Assembly (NCBI GenBank): GCA_937911795.1
Contig: CALDPJ010000402.1
Coordinates: forward strand, 1 to 21,537
Length of the DNA stretch: 21,537 bases
Direction: 5' to 3'
DNA from: an uncultured Flavobacteriales bacterium
GTDB lineage: Bacteria > Bacteroidota > Bacteroidia > Flavobacteriales_D > SKUL01
Part shown: in pieces, positions 1 to 8,564 of the stretch
Layout of the letters: each line of letters starts with the position of its first letter
How positions within the stretch are numbered: the stretch's first letter is position 1
Made by a program: the position numbers and the translations under genes
The notes under the pieces: model-generated
Told to the model about the DNA's origin: nothing
Seen by the model: only the letters and a program-made list of their open reading frames with translations
Databases searched by the model: none

Positions 1-312
1 AATCTGGATCAGGCTATTAAATATAAGTACAAATGCCTGGATATGTATTACAAAACCATGCCGGATGCGACAGGTGAGATTGCAGAAGCAAAGCACATTT
101 TAGCCGGATTTCTTGTGGCGGCGGATTCAATTGAAGCAGCGATTCCTTTCCTTGAAGAAAGCTACGACTATTACAGAGAAACCGCTGGAATAGAAGAAAC
201 TCCCACTCAGGCCGTTTTGCGGAATTTGATTGAGGCGTATGAAAATACAAACCGAACTGAAGAAGCACAGTTGCTGAAGCCGCATCTCACCAACCTGTCT
301 GAAACAGAATAA
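1..312 (+). CDS. TPR-repeat protein, C-terminal fragment
   Basis: This is the 3' end of a gene that enters from before the window; the frame is open from base 1 to a TAA at 310-312. The visible 103 residues are helical. They contain tetratricopeptide-like units: an 'A-x-x-Y-...-A' helix around 'NLDQAIKYKYKCLDMYYK', then 'AEAKHILAGFLVAADSIEAAIPFLEESYDYY', then a final 'AVLRNLIEAYENTNRTEEAQ' pair. TPR arrays are protein-interaction scaffolds, and Bacteroidota often use them in sensor kinases or exported proteins. The missing N-terminal part would decide which, so no specific role is assigned. An internal ATG at 43 is not the true start, because the repeat pattern continues upstream of it. TPR assignment is by pattern only. 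Confidence 0.6.
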   Translation, partial: NLDQAIKYKYKCLDMYYKTMPDATGEIAEAKHILAGFLVAADSIEAAIPFLEESYDYYRETAGIEETPTQAVLRNLIEAYENTNRTEEAQLLKPHLTNLSETE

Positions 313-487
313 ACCTGTTACCCTTCCTCATAGCTTCATTCCTGAATTGTATTATGCAATCCAAAAGAACCGCTATCTTCATATGACAAATATTGATATT
401 TGGCTCGATGTAAAGTAAAATGTTGGCCATTATTTGACCTATCCAATTATTGCTAATAAACATTAGAAAGGACAAATGCCGGTAATT

Positions 488-493
488 TATAAT
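488..493 (+). promoter_or_regulatory. Possible -10-like TATAAT upstream of the pirin gene
   Basis: A TATAAT hexamer lies 33 bases before the pirin ATG in an A+T-rich leader (313-526, 214 bases) that holds no other gene. Bacteroidota normally use a TAnnTTTG -7 element, and I saw no perfect copy here, so this is a weak candidate. Confidence 0.2.
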
Positions 494-526
494 AGGGACG
501 AAAGCCGTAGATTAACCATCTGAAAA

Positions 527-1444
527 ATGATGCTCGAAATAACCATTGAAGCCAGAAAAGCATCCATTGCTCCGGGAATGGAAGTCCGAAGAATTTTGCC
601 CTTTCGGAAAAAGAGAATGGTGGGACCATTTATTTTTATGGATCATGGTGGCCCGGTGAGTGCTGCTCCGGCCATGATTAAATCGCCCGACGTGCTTCCA
701 CATCCGCACATTGGTTTATCCACGGTGAGTTATTTGTTCAACGGTAAACTCACCCACCGCGATAGTCTTGGTGTAGAGCAGATTATTCAGCCAGGTGAAG
801 TGAACTGGATGACCGCCGGAAAAGGAATTTCGCATTCAGAGCGTTTTGAAGACCCCAATGTTTGGGCCGACGGCGGATTTGAAATGATTCAAACCTGGGT
901 GGCACTTCCCGAAAAAGACGAAGAATCCGATCCTTCGTTTGTCAACTATCAGAAATCAGATCTGCCGGTATATACCGACAAAGGCGTTTGGATGCGATTG
1001 ATTGCCGGAAATGCTTTCGGTTTAAAAAATGATGTAAAAACCCACTCCCCGCTTTTCTATTTGCATGTGGAGTTGGACAAACAGGCTCAAATTGGAATTC
1101 CCAAAGCATACGAAGAACGAGCAGTTTATGTGGTAAAAGGAAGGATTTTATTTAATGGCCGGCAGTATGATCCGGGTCAAATGCTTGTCTTTACCAAAAA
1201 TGCCGACCCCACACTAAAGGCACTCGAAGATTCTACGTTGATGTTGCTGGGTGGTGATCCATTGGGCGAACGCTTTATTTGGTGGAATTTTGTTTCCTCG
1301 AGAAAAGAAAGAATTGAACAAGCCAAAGCCGATTGGCAGGAAGGAAGAATCATCCTTCCGCCCAATGACAATGAAGAATTTATACCACTGCCCGATGATC
1401 CGTTCCGACGAAAATCAAATCCGGATCCGGAGCCGCTTTCGTGA
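527..1444 (+). CDS. Pirin family protein
   Basis: A 305-residue bicupin protein of the pirin family. The N-terminal cupin carries the metal ligands in their expected places: H59 and H61 in 'LPHPHIGLSTV', then H103 and E105 in 'GKGISHSERF'. These match the iron-binding His/His/His/Glu set of characterised pirins. The C-terminal cupin ('ERAVYVVKGRILFNG', 'MLLGGDPLGERFIWWNFVSS') is also typical. Pirins are cytoplasmic Fe(II) proteins; some have quercetin dioxygenase activity or act as redox-sensing partners, and the substrate of this one cannot be read from sequence. Two adjacent ATGs (527 and 530) can serve as start, with no strong Shine-Dalgarno, which is usual in Bacteroidota. The gene seems monocistronic, with non-coding DNA on both sides. 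Length is normal for the family. Confidence 0.92.
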   Translation: MMLEITIEARKASIAPGMEVRRILPFRKKRMVGPFIFMDHGGPVSAAPAMIKSPDVLPHPHIGLSTVSYLFNGKLTHRDSLGVEQIIQPGEVNWMTAGKGISHSERFEDPNVWADGGFEMIQTWVALPEKDEESDPSFVNYQKSDLPVYTDKGVWMRLIAGNAFGLKNDVKTHSPLFYLHVELDKQAQIGIPKAYEERAVYVVKGRILFNGRQYDPGQMLVFTKNADPTLKALEDSTLMLLGGDPLGERFIWWNFVSSRKERIEQAKADWQEGRIILPPNDNEEFIPLPDDPFRRKSNPDPEPLS

Positions 1445-1468
1445 TATTTCTACAAGTGTAATACCCCT

Positions 1469-1504
1469 AGCTGAATAATGATCGGCATCAAATAAATTTC
1501 AGCT
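1469..1504. promoter_or_regulatory. Nested inverted repeats between pirin and antiporter genes
   Basis: AGCTGAA at 1469-1475 is matched by TTCAGCT at 1498-1504. Inside lies a second dyad, TGAT (1479-1482), loop CGGC, ATCA (1487-1490). It could be a stem-loop ending the pirin transcript or a protein-binding site. No T-tract follows, so it is not a classical intrinsic terminator. The rest of the 1445-1629 gap holds only the promoter candidate below. Confidence 0.3.
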
Positions 1505-1547
1505 TCAGGCGGCCTTATATATTTCGTTAACCCTTGATATTAATAAT

Positions 1548-1555
1548 TATTTTTG
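1548..1555 (+). promoter_or_regulatory. Bacteroidota-type -7 element upstream of antiporter gene
   Basis: TATTTTTG fits TAnnTTTG exactly and lies 74 bases before the antiporter ATG. A matching upstream TTG/TTTG at the usual spacing of about 20 is not clear, so only the -7 element is proposed. Confidence 0.35.
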
Positions 1556-1629
1556 CGCCAGAATCAACGGTCCATTTTGTATATGCGAAAATGGTCTGAT
1601 ACATTTTTACAACTCACCCAGATTATAGA

Positions 1630-2706
1630 ATGAGATCATTACTTCAATGGACGATTATTATTCCGGTTGTTGCCTGGCTCCTGTACTTTTCCGGACTTTT
1701 AAGTGGCGGGTATTTTATCCAATCTGTAGCCAGTGTACTACTGATTTTAAGTGTCATGGCAGCGGTGCATCATTCCGAAATTATCGCAGAGAGAGTTGGT
1801 GAACCTTATGGTACAATTATTCTTGCAATATCGATAACGGTTATTGAAGTTTCTATAATTGTATCACTTATGTTGTCTGAGGGAGAAGGTGCGGCATCAT
1901 TGGCCAGGGACACGGTATATTCTGCAACAATGCTTATTCTAAATGGAATAGTGGGACTTTGCATCTTAATTGGAAGTCTGAAACATTACGAACAAAATTT
2001 TTCCAAGCCTTCGGTAACCATTGCGCTTGTTTCGCTCATCTCAATAGTTGTTTTTACTCTTGTGTTTCCCACCTTTACCGAAAGTGTTTCAGGATCCTAT
2101 TATTCTACTCCTCAACTCATTTTTGCCTCCGTTGTTTGCGTGGTAATTTATTCGTCTTTTTTATTCGCTCAAACACGAAGACACCGGCAATATTTTTTAA
2201 CGGTTGGAGATGATGAAAACGAAGAAGAAGCGGAACCTATAGTAATCAATAATAAGACCTTTTACATTAGCCTTCTGTCGCTTATCGCAAGTTTAGGTAT
2301 TGTCGTTTTATTGGCGAAAGCACTTTCACCTACCATCGAAAGCATTATCACCGGCTATAACTTACCCAAAACATTGGTGGGAGTAGTAATTGCCGCAATC
2401 ATTCTTTTACCTGAAGGTATTGCGGCAATCATCGCTGCAAAGAACAACAAACTTCAGACAAGTGTTAATCTATCACTGGGTTCGGCGTTGGCAAGTATCG
2501 GGCTGACGATTCCGTGTGTAGCGATCGTGTGTATCATTTATGATATGCCCATCATTCTTGGTCTCGACATCAAATCCATTATTCTACTGGGATTGTCTGT
2601 ATTCACTGTAATGTTATCTTTCAGTAGCCCGAAAACGAATATGGTTTACGGCGTTGTACTTTTGGTCAACTTGTTTGCATTCATTTTCTTAATGATATAC
2701 CCGTAA
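1630..2706 (+). CDS. chaA: Calcium/cation:proton antiporter, CaCA superfamily (ChaA-like)
   Basis: A 358-residue inner-membrane protein with about ten hydrophobic segments and the two inverted sodium/calcium-exchanger repeats of the CaCA superfamily. The first repeat has 'HHSEIIAERVGEPYGT' and 'ITVIEVS' (E58 and E73 are the likely ion-binding acids). The second has 'IILLPEGIAAI' (E262) followed by 'LNLSLGSALASIGLTIP'-like sequence. These match ChaA-type Ca2+(Na+,K+)/H+ antiporters, which expel cations at alkaline pH. A short acidic cytoplasmic linker (about residues 194-202) separates the halves, as in exchangers that sense or bind cations there. The ATG at 1630 gives a sensible N-terminal membrane segment. 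The gene converges on the flavoprotein gene with only 36 bases between. Family is secure; the transported ion is inferred. Confidence 0.88.
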   Translation: MRSLLQWTIIIPVVAWLLYFSGLLSGGYFIQSVASVLLILSVMAAVHHSEIIAERVGEPYGTIILAISITVIEVSIIVSLMLSEGEGAASLARDTVYSATMLILNGIVGLCILIGSLKHYEQNFSKPSVTIALVSLISIVVFTLVFPTFTESVSGSYYSTPQLIFASVVCVVIYSSFLFAQTRRHRQYFLTVGDDENEEEAEPIVINNKTFYISLLSLIASLGIVVLLAKALSPTIESIITGYNLPKTLVGVVIAAIILLPEGIAAIIAAKNNKLQTSVNLSLGSALASIGLTIPCVAIVCIIYDMPIILGLDIKSIILLGLSVFTVMLSFSSPKTNMVYGVVLLVNLFAFIFLMIYP

Positions 2707-2742
2707 ATAAATCATTTTAAAGCGAATTTGCTTCTGGAAAAT

Positions 2743-3963
2743 CTACCTGTCCGCCGCACTCCCAGCCAAAAATCCACTCGTCCAGGCATGCTGAAAATTA
2801 AAACCGCCGGTGAGTCCGTCCACGTTTAAAACCTCTCCCGCAAAATATAATCCGGGAAGCAGTTTACTTTCAAAAGTGGTGAGATCAACTTCTTTCAGAT
2901 CAACTCCTCCACAGGTTACAAACTCCTCTTTAAAAGTGGTTTTTCCTTTCACAGCATACGAACAACGAATCAACATTTCGACGAGGCGGTTCAATATTTT
3001 GGCCGGTAACTCTCCAAATCGAACACCAGTTTCGACACCTGCTTTTTCGCACAACTTTTCCCATAACCTTGCGGGAATATCAAACTGAGCATTTCCGTAA
3101 ACCGTTTTCTTTGGGTGCTGATTGCGAAGTTCAGCCAAACGCTCCCGAACTGCTTCTTCACCGATTCCGGTCCAGTTGATGAGAATCGGGAAATGATAAT
3201 TGCGCTCGTGCAAATCGATGGCTGCACGTGCCGATAGTTTTATGACCGCCGGAGCGCTGAATCCCCAGTGGGTGATCAATACAGGTCCGTTTTCTTTCCA
3301 CTTGCTGCCAGGAATCTGCACCGTAGCATTGGGCACTGAAAGTCCCATCAAATCTTTCAGATCAGAATCAGGAACATTAAACGTAAACAGCGACGGTACC
3401 GGCGGAACAATCTCAATACCGAGTTTTTTGATAAAATCATATCCAGAAACCTTGTTGAATCCTCCGGTAGTGACGATGACCTTAGCACATCGCAGCGTTT
3501 CTGCCGATTTGATTTTGATTGAAAAGCCCGCCTCAGAATCTGGTTGAATGTTTTCTACTTCGCTTCGGTCACGAATTTGAACGCCTTGTTTTTGTGCTTC
3601 ACTCAGCAGGCAATCCGCAATGGTGCGCGAATCATCAGTCACCGGAAACATTCGACCATCGGATTCGGTTTTCAGCTCCACTCCCCGCTTTTCGAACCAC
3701 AGCCGCGTTTCCTTTGGACCAAAAATTCCGAAAGCTTTTTTAAGCGACTTCCCACCGCGCGGATAAAATTTTACCAATTGCGAAGGATAGCTGCAATCGT
3801 GGGTTACGTTGCACCGGCCTCCACCACTCACCAGCACTTTGGTCAACAGCTTGTTGGTTTTCTCGAGCAGCACCACGCGTTTTCCGTTTTCAGCGGCGGC
3901 AATGGCTGCAAAAAATCCTGCAGCTCCTCCTCCGATTACTACAATTTCATAGCTGTTGTTCAC
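2743..3963 (-). CDS. HI0933/BaiN/YhiN-type NAD(P)/FAD-dependent oxidoreductase
   Basis: A 406-residue flavoprotein. The N-terminal Rossmann dinucleotide motif is 'VVIGGGAAGFFAAIAAA' (glycines 11, 12, 13 and 16), ending in an acidic residue after 'VVLLE'. It is followed by the family signature 'KVLVSGGGRCNVTH' and, near the C-terminus, 'LPGLYFAGEVLNVDGLTGGFNFQHAWTSG'-type sequence, which closes the FAD site. Family members are found in most bacteria; the best-studied relative is the bile-acid BaiN, while for YhiN the physiological substrate is unknown, so no reaction is assigned. The start is a GTG at 3961-3963, chosen because the Rossmann fold begins five residues later and no ATG lies upstream in frame close by. 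It lies 72 bases downstream of the peptidase gene on the same strand and could be co-transcribed with it. Confidence 0.9.
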   Translation of the reverse strand: MNNSYEIVVIGGGAAGFFAAIAAAENGKRVVLLEKTNKLLTKVLVSGGGRCNVTHDCSYPSQLVKFYPRGGKSLKKAFGIFGPKETRLWFEKRGVELKTESDGRMFPVTDDSRTIADCLLSEAQKQGVQIRDRSEVENIQPDSEAGFSIKIKSAETLRCAKVIVTTGGFNKVSGYDFIKKLGIEIVPPVPSLFTFNVPDSDLKDLMGLSVPNATVQIPGSKWKENGPVLITHWGFSAPAVIKLSARAAIDLHERNYHFPILINWTGIGEEAVRERLAELRNQHPKKTVYGNAQFDIPARLWEKLCEKAGVETGVRFGELPAKILNRLVEMLIRCSYAVKGKTTFKEEFVTCGGVDLKEVDLTTFESKLLPGLYFAGEVLNVDGLTGGFNFQHAWTSGFLAGSAADR

Positions 3964-4035
3964 GGGGTAAAATTACGACACCTTTTAACAGCTTCTATTA
4001 ATCTGATCGCAATTGCAGAATTGAACCAGGAGGAA

Positions 4036-5538
4036 TTATTCTGATGTAGGAATAAACTTATTTCCTTCCCGGTGACCAAAATCTATTTTTTTCAGCACCG
4101 GCATCCCCATACATCCAATTTCAAACCTGAAGGCTGCGATTTTTCCGGCTGATGGTAAATTTTTTCCGGTATCAGGTACGGTCCGGATTTTCGAAAAGCC
4201 GGCGAAAGCTCCGTCTTTCAGCTCCAGTTCCAGGCCTTGTTCTACCTGTTCCACGTTTTGTATTTCGTGATAGCTGGTGTGATCTGCTACAGGGAAAATC
4301 CAATTCATGAATACATACAAATTGCACACAAAAACAACTACGGCAACACCATAAAAGAAAGCGAAAAAACCGTTCAGCACCCGATGATTGATCAGGTATT
4401 TATGTTGCAGAAAACCGGCTAAAACTGCCGCCACGCCACCGGCAACCGAAAGTTGAATCCAATTCACAACGGTGTTAAAACCCCACACCAGATCTATGAT
4501 CAACGATATAAAAATGGTAGCCATCGTAAACCGGTGAAACCAATGGAAACCATCGGTCGGATAGCGTTTCTGAAATTTTTCCGGCACCGGAACCAGACGG
4601 CTATTAGCATTAATTGCTCTTTTGAATGAATCGGTAACCCGATAATCACCGGAGGAATTGATAGGATTTTGATTGAGCAACTTGCAGAGATGGTTGTATA
4701 CATCCGGCAATTCTCTCGAAAACCGCTCCGGAGATTCGAAAAAATGTTCCACACAAACCGCGAAAAATTCATGTCGATTGGTACCGCCATATTTCCTGAG
4801 AAAAGTTCCTCCGTTCTTTCTGGTGTCTTGAAATGCCGGCAATCCGACTTCCAACCACGTGTCAATGTACGTACTGAACCGAAGGTCAAAACGATCTGAG
4901 TTTTTAACATCGAGCTTCAACGCGTGCGCCATTTCGTGCAAGCCAAGATTATAATTGTCGTCTTCCACGGCATAACCCTGTAAAAAATCTTTCCATGAAA
5001 TGGCCAGAAATCCGCTGGTTGACATCGCTCCTTTCAGACTACTTTTCAATACAGGGTGATAGAAGGGCTCCGGAAAAATCCGGATGGTTTCCAAAAAACG
5101 AATTTGATAATCGCGCAATCCGAAAGTGAGCTGAACCGCCGAAGCGCTGATCAGAATCTGCATTTCTCGGGTTACTTTGAGCCCCTTCATGCCGATAAAT
5201 TCCCGCGTTTCTGAAAAATGAATCAATCGGTTGATGAAACGCGCCTTTCCATCGGAACTCAACATCCGGAAATAATTCGTATGTGTTGACAGCAAATTCG
5301 AAATGGCGAGATATTGTTGTCTGTTCAGATGGTTACGATATACCACCCGATTAAAATAAAAGGCTTCGATATCTTTCTTCCAATGAGAGGTGGCCATCGC
5401 CAAAAGCCCCACCATTCCAAAGAAAATGAGATGCGCCAGAACCAGCACATCCAATTCCTTTTCAATTACATGCTGAACAAATAAAATCAATAGATTGGGT
5501 TGAACCGCTAAATCTACTGTTCTATCCGGAAATTGCAA
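4036..5538 (-). CDS. MtfA-like zinc peptidase with added transmembrane region
   Basis: The middle of this 500-residue frame resembles the M90/MtfA (YeeI) metallopeptidase family. It has 'LGLHEMAHALKLD' (zinc-binding HExxH at 201-205), a downstream 'EFFAVCVEHFFESP' segment whose E264 would be the third ligand, and the MtfA-like 'GFLAISW' strand before it. In E. coli MtfA is a small soluble peptidase that also binds the Mlc repressor. Here a hydrophobic N-terminal segment (about 31-50) precedes the catalytic part. Two or three further membrane segments (about 336-353, 360-378 and 388-411) follow it, then a roughly 85-residue hydrophilic tail. The peptidase is therefore probably membrane-anchored. 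The start is uncertain. The longest frame opens with TTG at 5538. A GTG at 5448 has an AAGGAA Shine-Dalgarno-like site six bases upstream and starts right at the first membrane segment, so it may be the real one. Confidence 0.75.
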   Translation of the reverse strand: MQFPDRTVDLAVQPNLLILFVQHVIEKELDVLVLAHLIFFGMVGLLAMATSHWKKDIEAFYFNRVVYRNHLNRQQYLAISNLLSTHTNYFRMLSSDGKARFINRLIHFSETREFIGMKGLKVTREMQILISASAVQLTFGLRDYQIRFLETIRIFPEPFYHPVLKSSLKGAMSTSGFLAISWKDFLQGYAVEDDNYNLGLHEMAHALKLDVKNSDRFDLRFSTYIDTWLEVGLPAFQDTRKNGGTFLRKYGGTNRHEFFAVCVEHFFESPERFSRELPDVYNHLCKLLNQNPINSSGDYRVTDSFKRAINANSRLVPVPEKFQKRYPTDGFHWFHRFTMATIFISLIIDLVWGFNTVVNWIQLSVAGGVAAVLAGFLQHKYLINHRVLNGFFAFFYGVAVVVFVCNLYVFMNWIFPVADHTSYHEIQNVEQVEQGLELELKDGAFAGFSKIRTVPDTGKNLPSAGKIAAFRFEIGCMGMPVLKKIDFGHREGNKFIPTSE

Positions 5539-5596
5539 AATGGCCGTATGTCCATTGATTCATTGTCAGAACGTATCTTAGCCGCAACATTTTTTC

Positions 5597-7900
5597 ATGC
5601 TACGCAAACTCAGCTATTCCATCCTTTTTATTCTGGCAGCAGCGACCGTTTTTTTCGCTACCGGACTGGATGCGGTGAGGTTTGATTATGATTTCGAAAA
5701 ATTCCTTCCGGCGGATGATCCGGAAACGCAGTTTTTTGAATCCTACCGCAAAACTTTCGGCTCCGACAATGATTTTATTCTCGTCGGTCTTGTGAATGAA
5801 GAAGGTATTTTTCAGGCCGATTTTCTAGCAGATTTGGCTGCGTTGACAGATTCAATAGCGCAGGTGAATTTTATCACTTTCGTCAATTCTCCCACAAACG
5901 TTCGGCAGTTGATCTTTGACCCGCTACTCGGAACGCCCATTCAAAAGCCGTATTTGCGCTACGATCGGCCACAGCATTTTACGACAGATTCCATAAAAAT
6001 TTACCAGCAACCCGAACTTACCGGAACCTTATTCTCTCCAAAGGGCAAAGCCGTAAGTCTGTTTATCAAAACAGAAAACTATATCAGCAAAGCCGCGGCA
6101 GACGCCATCAGCAAAGATTTTGACCGGATTTTTGCGCAATTCGATTTCGACGAAGTTCACATTGCCGGGCGCGCTACCGGTCAGGCTTATTATGTGGATC
6201 TGCTTCAGAAAGAATTTATTCTCTTCATCAGCCTGGCCATTCTATTGATCATTGTCATCCTCATTTTATCGTTCCGCTCGTTCTGGGGAGTTTGGGTTCC
6301 GCTGCTGGTGGTATTGCTAGCCGTGTTGTGGACGGTCGGCATTCTCGCCCGCGCCGATCTGCCGCTCGGAATCATGCTCAACGTGCTGCCGATAATCATC
6401 TTTGTGGTTGGAATCAGTGATGTGGTGCATTTGATCACCCGCTACTTTGAAGAACTCAGGCTGGGAAATGAAAAATTTTCAGCACTGAAAACGGCATACA
6501 AAGAAGTAGGACTGGCTACACTTTTGACTTCCATCACCACCGGCGTCGGATTTCTAACACTGCTCACCAGCAACATTGAGCCCATTCGTGAGTTTGGTGG
6601 CTACACCGCCATCGGAATTGTGCTGGCTTTATTCCTTGCCTTCACGCTCCTTCCTGCGGTACTCGTGGTGTCCCCGGTTCCGAAAGCGGTTCACCATCCT
6701 ACCAATCGTCGCTACTGGAACAACCGGCTTCACCGGCTTTTCATTCTGGTGATGCGCCATCCGAAGCGAATCATTGCCGCCAGCTCTTTGGTTTTGGCAG
6801 TCAGCCTCGGTGGAATGATGCTCGTCGAATCGAACAATTTTATTCTTGAAGATCTTCGCGAGAGTGATCCCCTCAAAAAGCAATTCCGGTTTCTCGAAGA
6901 ACATTTTGGCGGTGTGCGGCCTTTCGAGATGCACCTGACGGTAAATGAAGGAAAATCGGTTTGGGATCCGGAGGTATTGAATGAACTCGATGATGTAAGT
7001 CATTACCTCGACACGGCGTACGGTGTTTCGGCTCAGATTTCTCCTTTGCAATTGGTGAAAATACTCAACCAGGCGCAGCATGGTGGAAATATCAATCACT
7101 ACCGGCTGCCCGAAAATCCACAGCAATTAAAAAGACTGTTGAAGCGAATTGAATCTGTGGCAAAAACAGGAAAATTGCCGGTGGTTGCAACCGATGACGG
7201 ACAATATGCGCGGATTAGCGGCCGGCTTCCGGATATCGGAAACATTGCGGTGTCGGAAAAGGACGAAAAGCTGGAGCAGTTTTTCCGAAATGAAATTAAT
7301 GGAGATTTGCTGGACTACAAACTCACCGGTACTTCGGTTCTCATCGACCTCAACAATCAGGCGTTGGCAGAAAACATGATATACGGTCTGTTGATTGCGT
7401 TTGGTGTTGTGGCGCTCATAATGGGACTTTTGTTCCGCTCGCTGAAGATGGTTATCATCACGCTCATTCCGAATTTATTTCCGCTGATTATGATTGCAGG
7501 CATAATGGGTTTCGCCGGAATTCCGCTCAAAGTATCTACATCTATCATTTTTACCATTGCCTTTGGAATTGCCGTAGATGACACGATTCATTTCATGAGC
7601 AAATTTAAGTTGCAGATCATGAAGGGGCAGCCTTTGCTGTACGCCATCAAACGCACCTACCTGCTCACCGGAAAAGCAATAATCGTCACCAGTATTATTC
7701 TCTGCGGAGGATTTATCCTGCTGATTGGTTCAGAATTCCTCGGCACCTATTACATCGGGATTTTAATCAGTTGTACGTTGCTCTTTGCCGTGCTTGCCGA
7801 CCTGCTGTTGTTGCCCGCGTTGCTGATGCTGTTTTATTCATCGGGCAGAAAAAGGAGAATAATACATCAGAAAAAAGATCCGATCACCAAACGGGCGTAG
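5597..7900 (+). CDS. MMPL/RND superfamily exporter
   Basis: A 767-residue inner-membrane protein built as two repeats, each with one membrane helix, a large extracytoplasmic loop and a five-helix sterol-sensing-like bundle. The first bundle has 'FVVGISDVVHLITRYFEEL' (D275). The second has 'AFGIAVDDTIHFMSKF' (D661 and D662). These are the proton-relay positions of MMPL/RND transporters. The N-terminal loop begins 'FDYDFEKFLPADDP', common in lipid-type MMPL exporters. Relatives move hydrophobic molecules such as lipids, hopanoids or pigments; the cargo here is unknown. No membrane-fusion or outer-membrane partner gene is adjacent, unlike drug-efflux RND systems. It is divergent from the MtfA-like gene, with 58 bases between if the latter uses its farthest start. 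Its last 34 bases overlap the convergent gene that follows. Confidence 0.87.
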   Translation: MLRKLSYSILFILAAATVFFATGLDAVRFDYDFEKFLPADDPETQFFESYRKTFGSDNDFILVGLVNEEGIFQADFLADLAALTDSIAQVNFITFVNSPTNVRQLIFDPLLGTPIQKPYLRYDRPQHFTTDSIKIYQQPELTGTLFSPKGKAVSLFIKTENYISKAAADAISKDFDRIFAQFDFDEVHIAGRATGQAYYVDLLQKEFILFISLAILLIIVILILSFRSFWGVWVPLLVVLLAVLWTVGILARADLPLGIMLNVLPIIIFVVGISDVVHLITRYFEELRLGNEKFSALKTAYKEVGLATLLTSITTGVGFLTLLTSNIEPIREFGGYTAIGIVLALFLAFTLLPAVLVVSPVPKAVHHPTNRRYWNNRLHRLFILVMRHPKRIIAASSLVLAVSLGGMMLVESNNFILEDLRESDPLKKQFRFLEEHFGGVRPFEMHLTVNEGKSVWDPEVLNELDDVSHYLDTAYGVSAQISPLQLVKILNQAQHGGNINHYRLPENPQQLKRLLKRIESVAKTGKLPVVATDDGQYARISGRLPDIGNIAVSEKDEKLEQFFRNEINGDLLDYKLTGTSVLIDLNNQALAENMIYGLLIAFGVVALIMGLLFRSLKMVIITLIPNLFPLIMIAGIMGFAGIPLKVSTSIIFTIAFGIAVDDTIHFMSKFKLQIMKGQPLLYAIKRTYLLTGKAIIVTSIILCGGFILLIGSEFLGTYYIGILISCTLLFAVLADLLLLPALLMLFYSSGRKRRIIHQKKDPITKRA

Positions 7901-8448
7901 GCAATAAACTTGTCATTTTTGCTCAGGTTGTTGTCGTCTATAAAATTCATTTGTCCGAGCTGAACCTCCGCTCCAACAGACAATTTATTGATTTTAACCC
8001 CCACCCATGGCCCATGAAAAATCGCCCAGTAGTTGCTATTGGTGAGCACACCTCCCGGATTGAGTCCGAATGTCGGCATCACGTGATAAGCCATTACCCA
8101 GTGTGCATTTTCTGAAATTTCTGCCTGAAAACCCGGTCCAATTTTCAAAGGCTGAATCTCGATAACAGACAATTTTAAATCAGGATCGAATGAAAGATTC
8201 AGATTCAGCCCCATCCACGCTGCATTGATCAGCAATTGTGTAGTACCTGTGGATGGAATAAGGTATCGATTTCCGAGTTCAAAATGAGCGCCTGCACCAG
8301 AAATTTCTGAAACAAACGGTATATGCAGACCTCCCAGCACAAACTGGGATTGCTCCACTTTTGTACCACCATCATCACTATCCGATTGTTGAGCAAAAGT
8401 AGGTGAAACATAAAAAGCCAATAAAAACAGAAGAAAATAAATTCGCAA
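7867..8448 (-). CDS. Exported protein, probably small outer-membrane barrel
   Basis: A 193-residue protein with a clear signal peptide ('MRIYFLLFLLAFYVSPTFA', cleavage likely before QQS). The mature part is rich in alternating polar/hydrophobic strands ('AHFELGNRYLIPS', 'LNLNLSFDP', 'WVGVKINKLSVGAEVQLG') and ends in a C-terminal phenylalanine, as outer-membrane beta-barrels often do. I do not recognise a named family. The frame must start at the TTG at 8446-8448: an in-frame TAA lies just upstream, and the signal sequence begins there. Its 3' end runs 34 bases into the end of the MMPL gene on the other strand. Upstream it faces the antitoxin gene across a 116-base divergent region. Coding status is well supported by the signal peptide; function is unknown. 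Confidence 0.65.
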   Translation of the reverse strand: MRIYFLLFLLAFYVSPTFAQQSDSDDGGTKVEQSQFVLGGLHIPFVSEISGAGAHFELGNRYLIPSTGTTQLLINAAWMGLNLNLSFDPDLKLSVIEIQPLKIGPGFQAEISENAHWVMAYHVMPTFGLNPGGVLTNSNYWAIFHGPWVGVKINKLSVGAEVQLGQMNFIDDNNLSKNDKFIAYARLVIGSFF

Positions 8449-8515
8449 GGTTGGAGCTTATTGAATGACGTGAAAATAGTAATTCAAATTGCAGCGAATG
8501 AAAAAATAAAAATGC

Positions 8516-8546
8516 TTGGAATTTACGTACAGAAAAAATATCTTTG
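8516..8546 (+). promoter_or_regulatory. Promoter of the antitoxin/PIN operon
   Basis: TATCTTTG at 8539-8546 fits the Bacteroidota TAnnTTTG -7 consensus exactly, and a TTG at 8516-8518 sits 20 bases upstream, the usual -33 spacing. Transcription would start about 12 bases before the antitoxin ATG at 8565, giving a very short leader. Confidence 0.5.
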
Positions 8547-8553
8547 TCGTAAA
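8522..8553. promoter_or_regulatory. Inverted repeat around the antitoxin promoter, candidate operator
   Basis: TTTACG at 8522-8527 is the exact reverse complement of CGTAAA at 8548-8553, and the -7 element lies between them. Antitoxins commonly repress their own promoter by binding such paired half-sites. The half-sites are only six bases and A+T-rich, so chance is possible. Confidence 0.3.
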
Positions 8554-8564
8554 GATTTAAAGTT

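Noticed and set aside
2719..2732. Small AAGC/GCTT hairpin between the antiporter and flavoprotein genes
   Set aside because: A stem of four bases without a clear T-tract is too weak to call a terminator.
5574..5581. TATCTTAG as a -7 element for the MMPL exporter
   Set aside because: It has a mismatch in the conserved TTTG and no upstream TTG at proper spacing.
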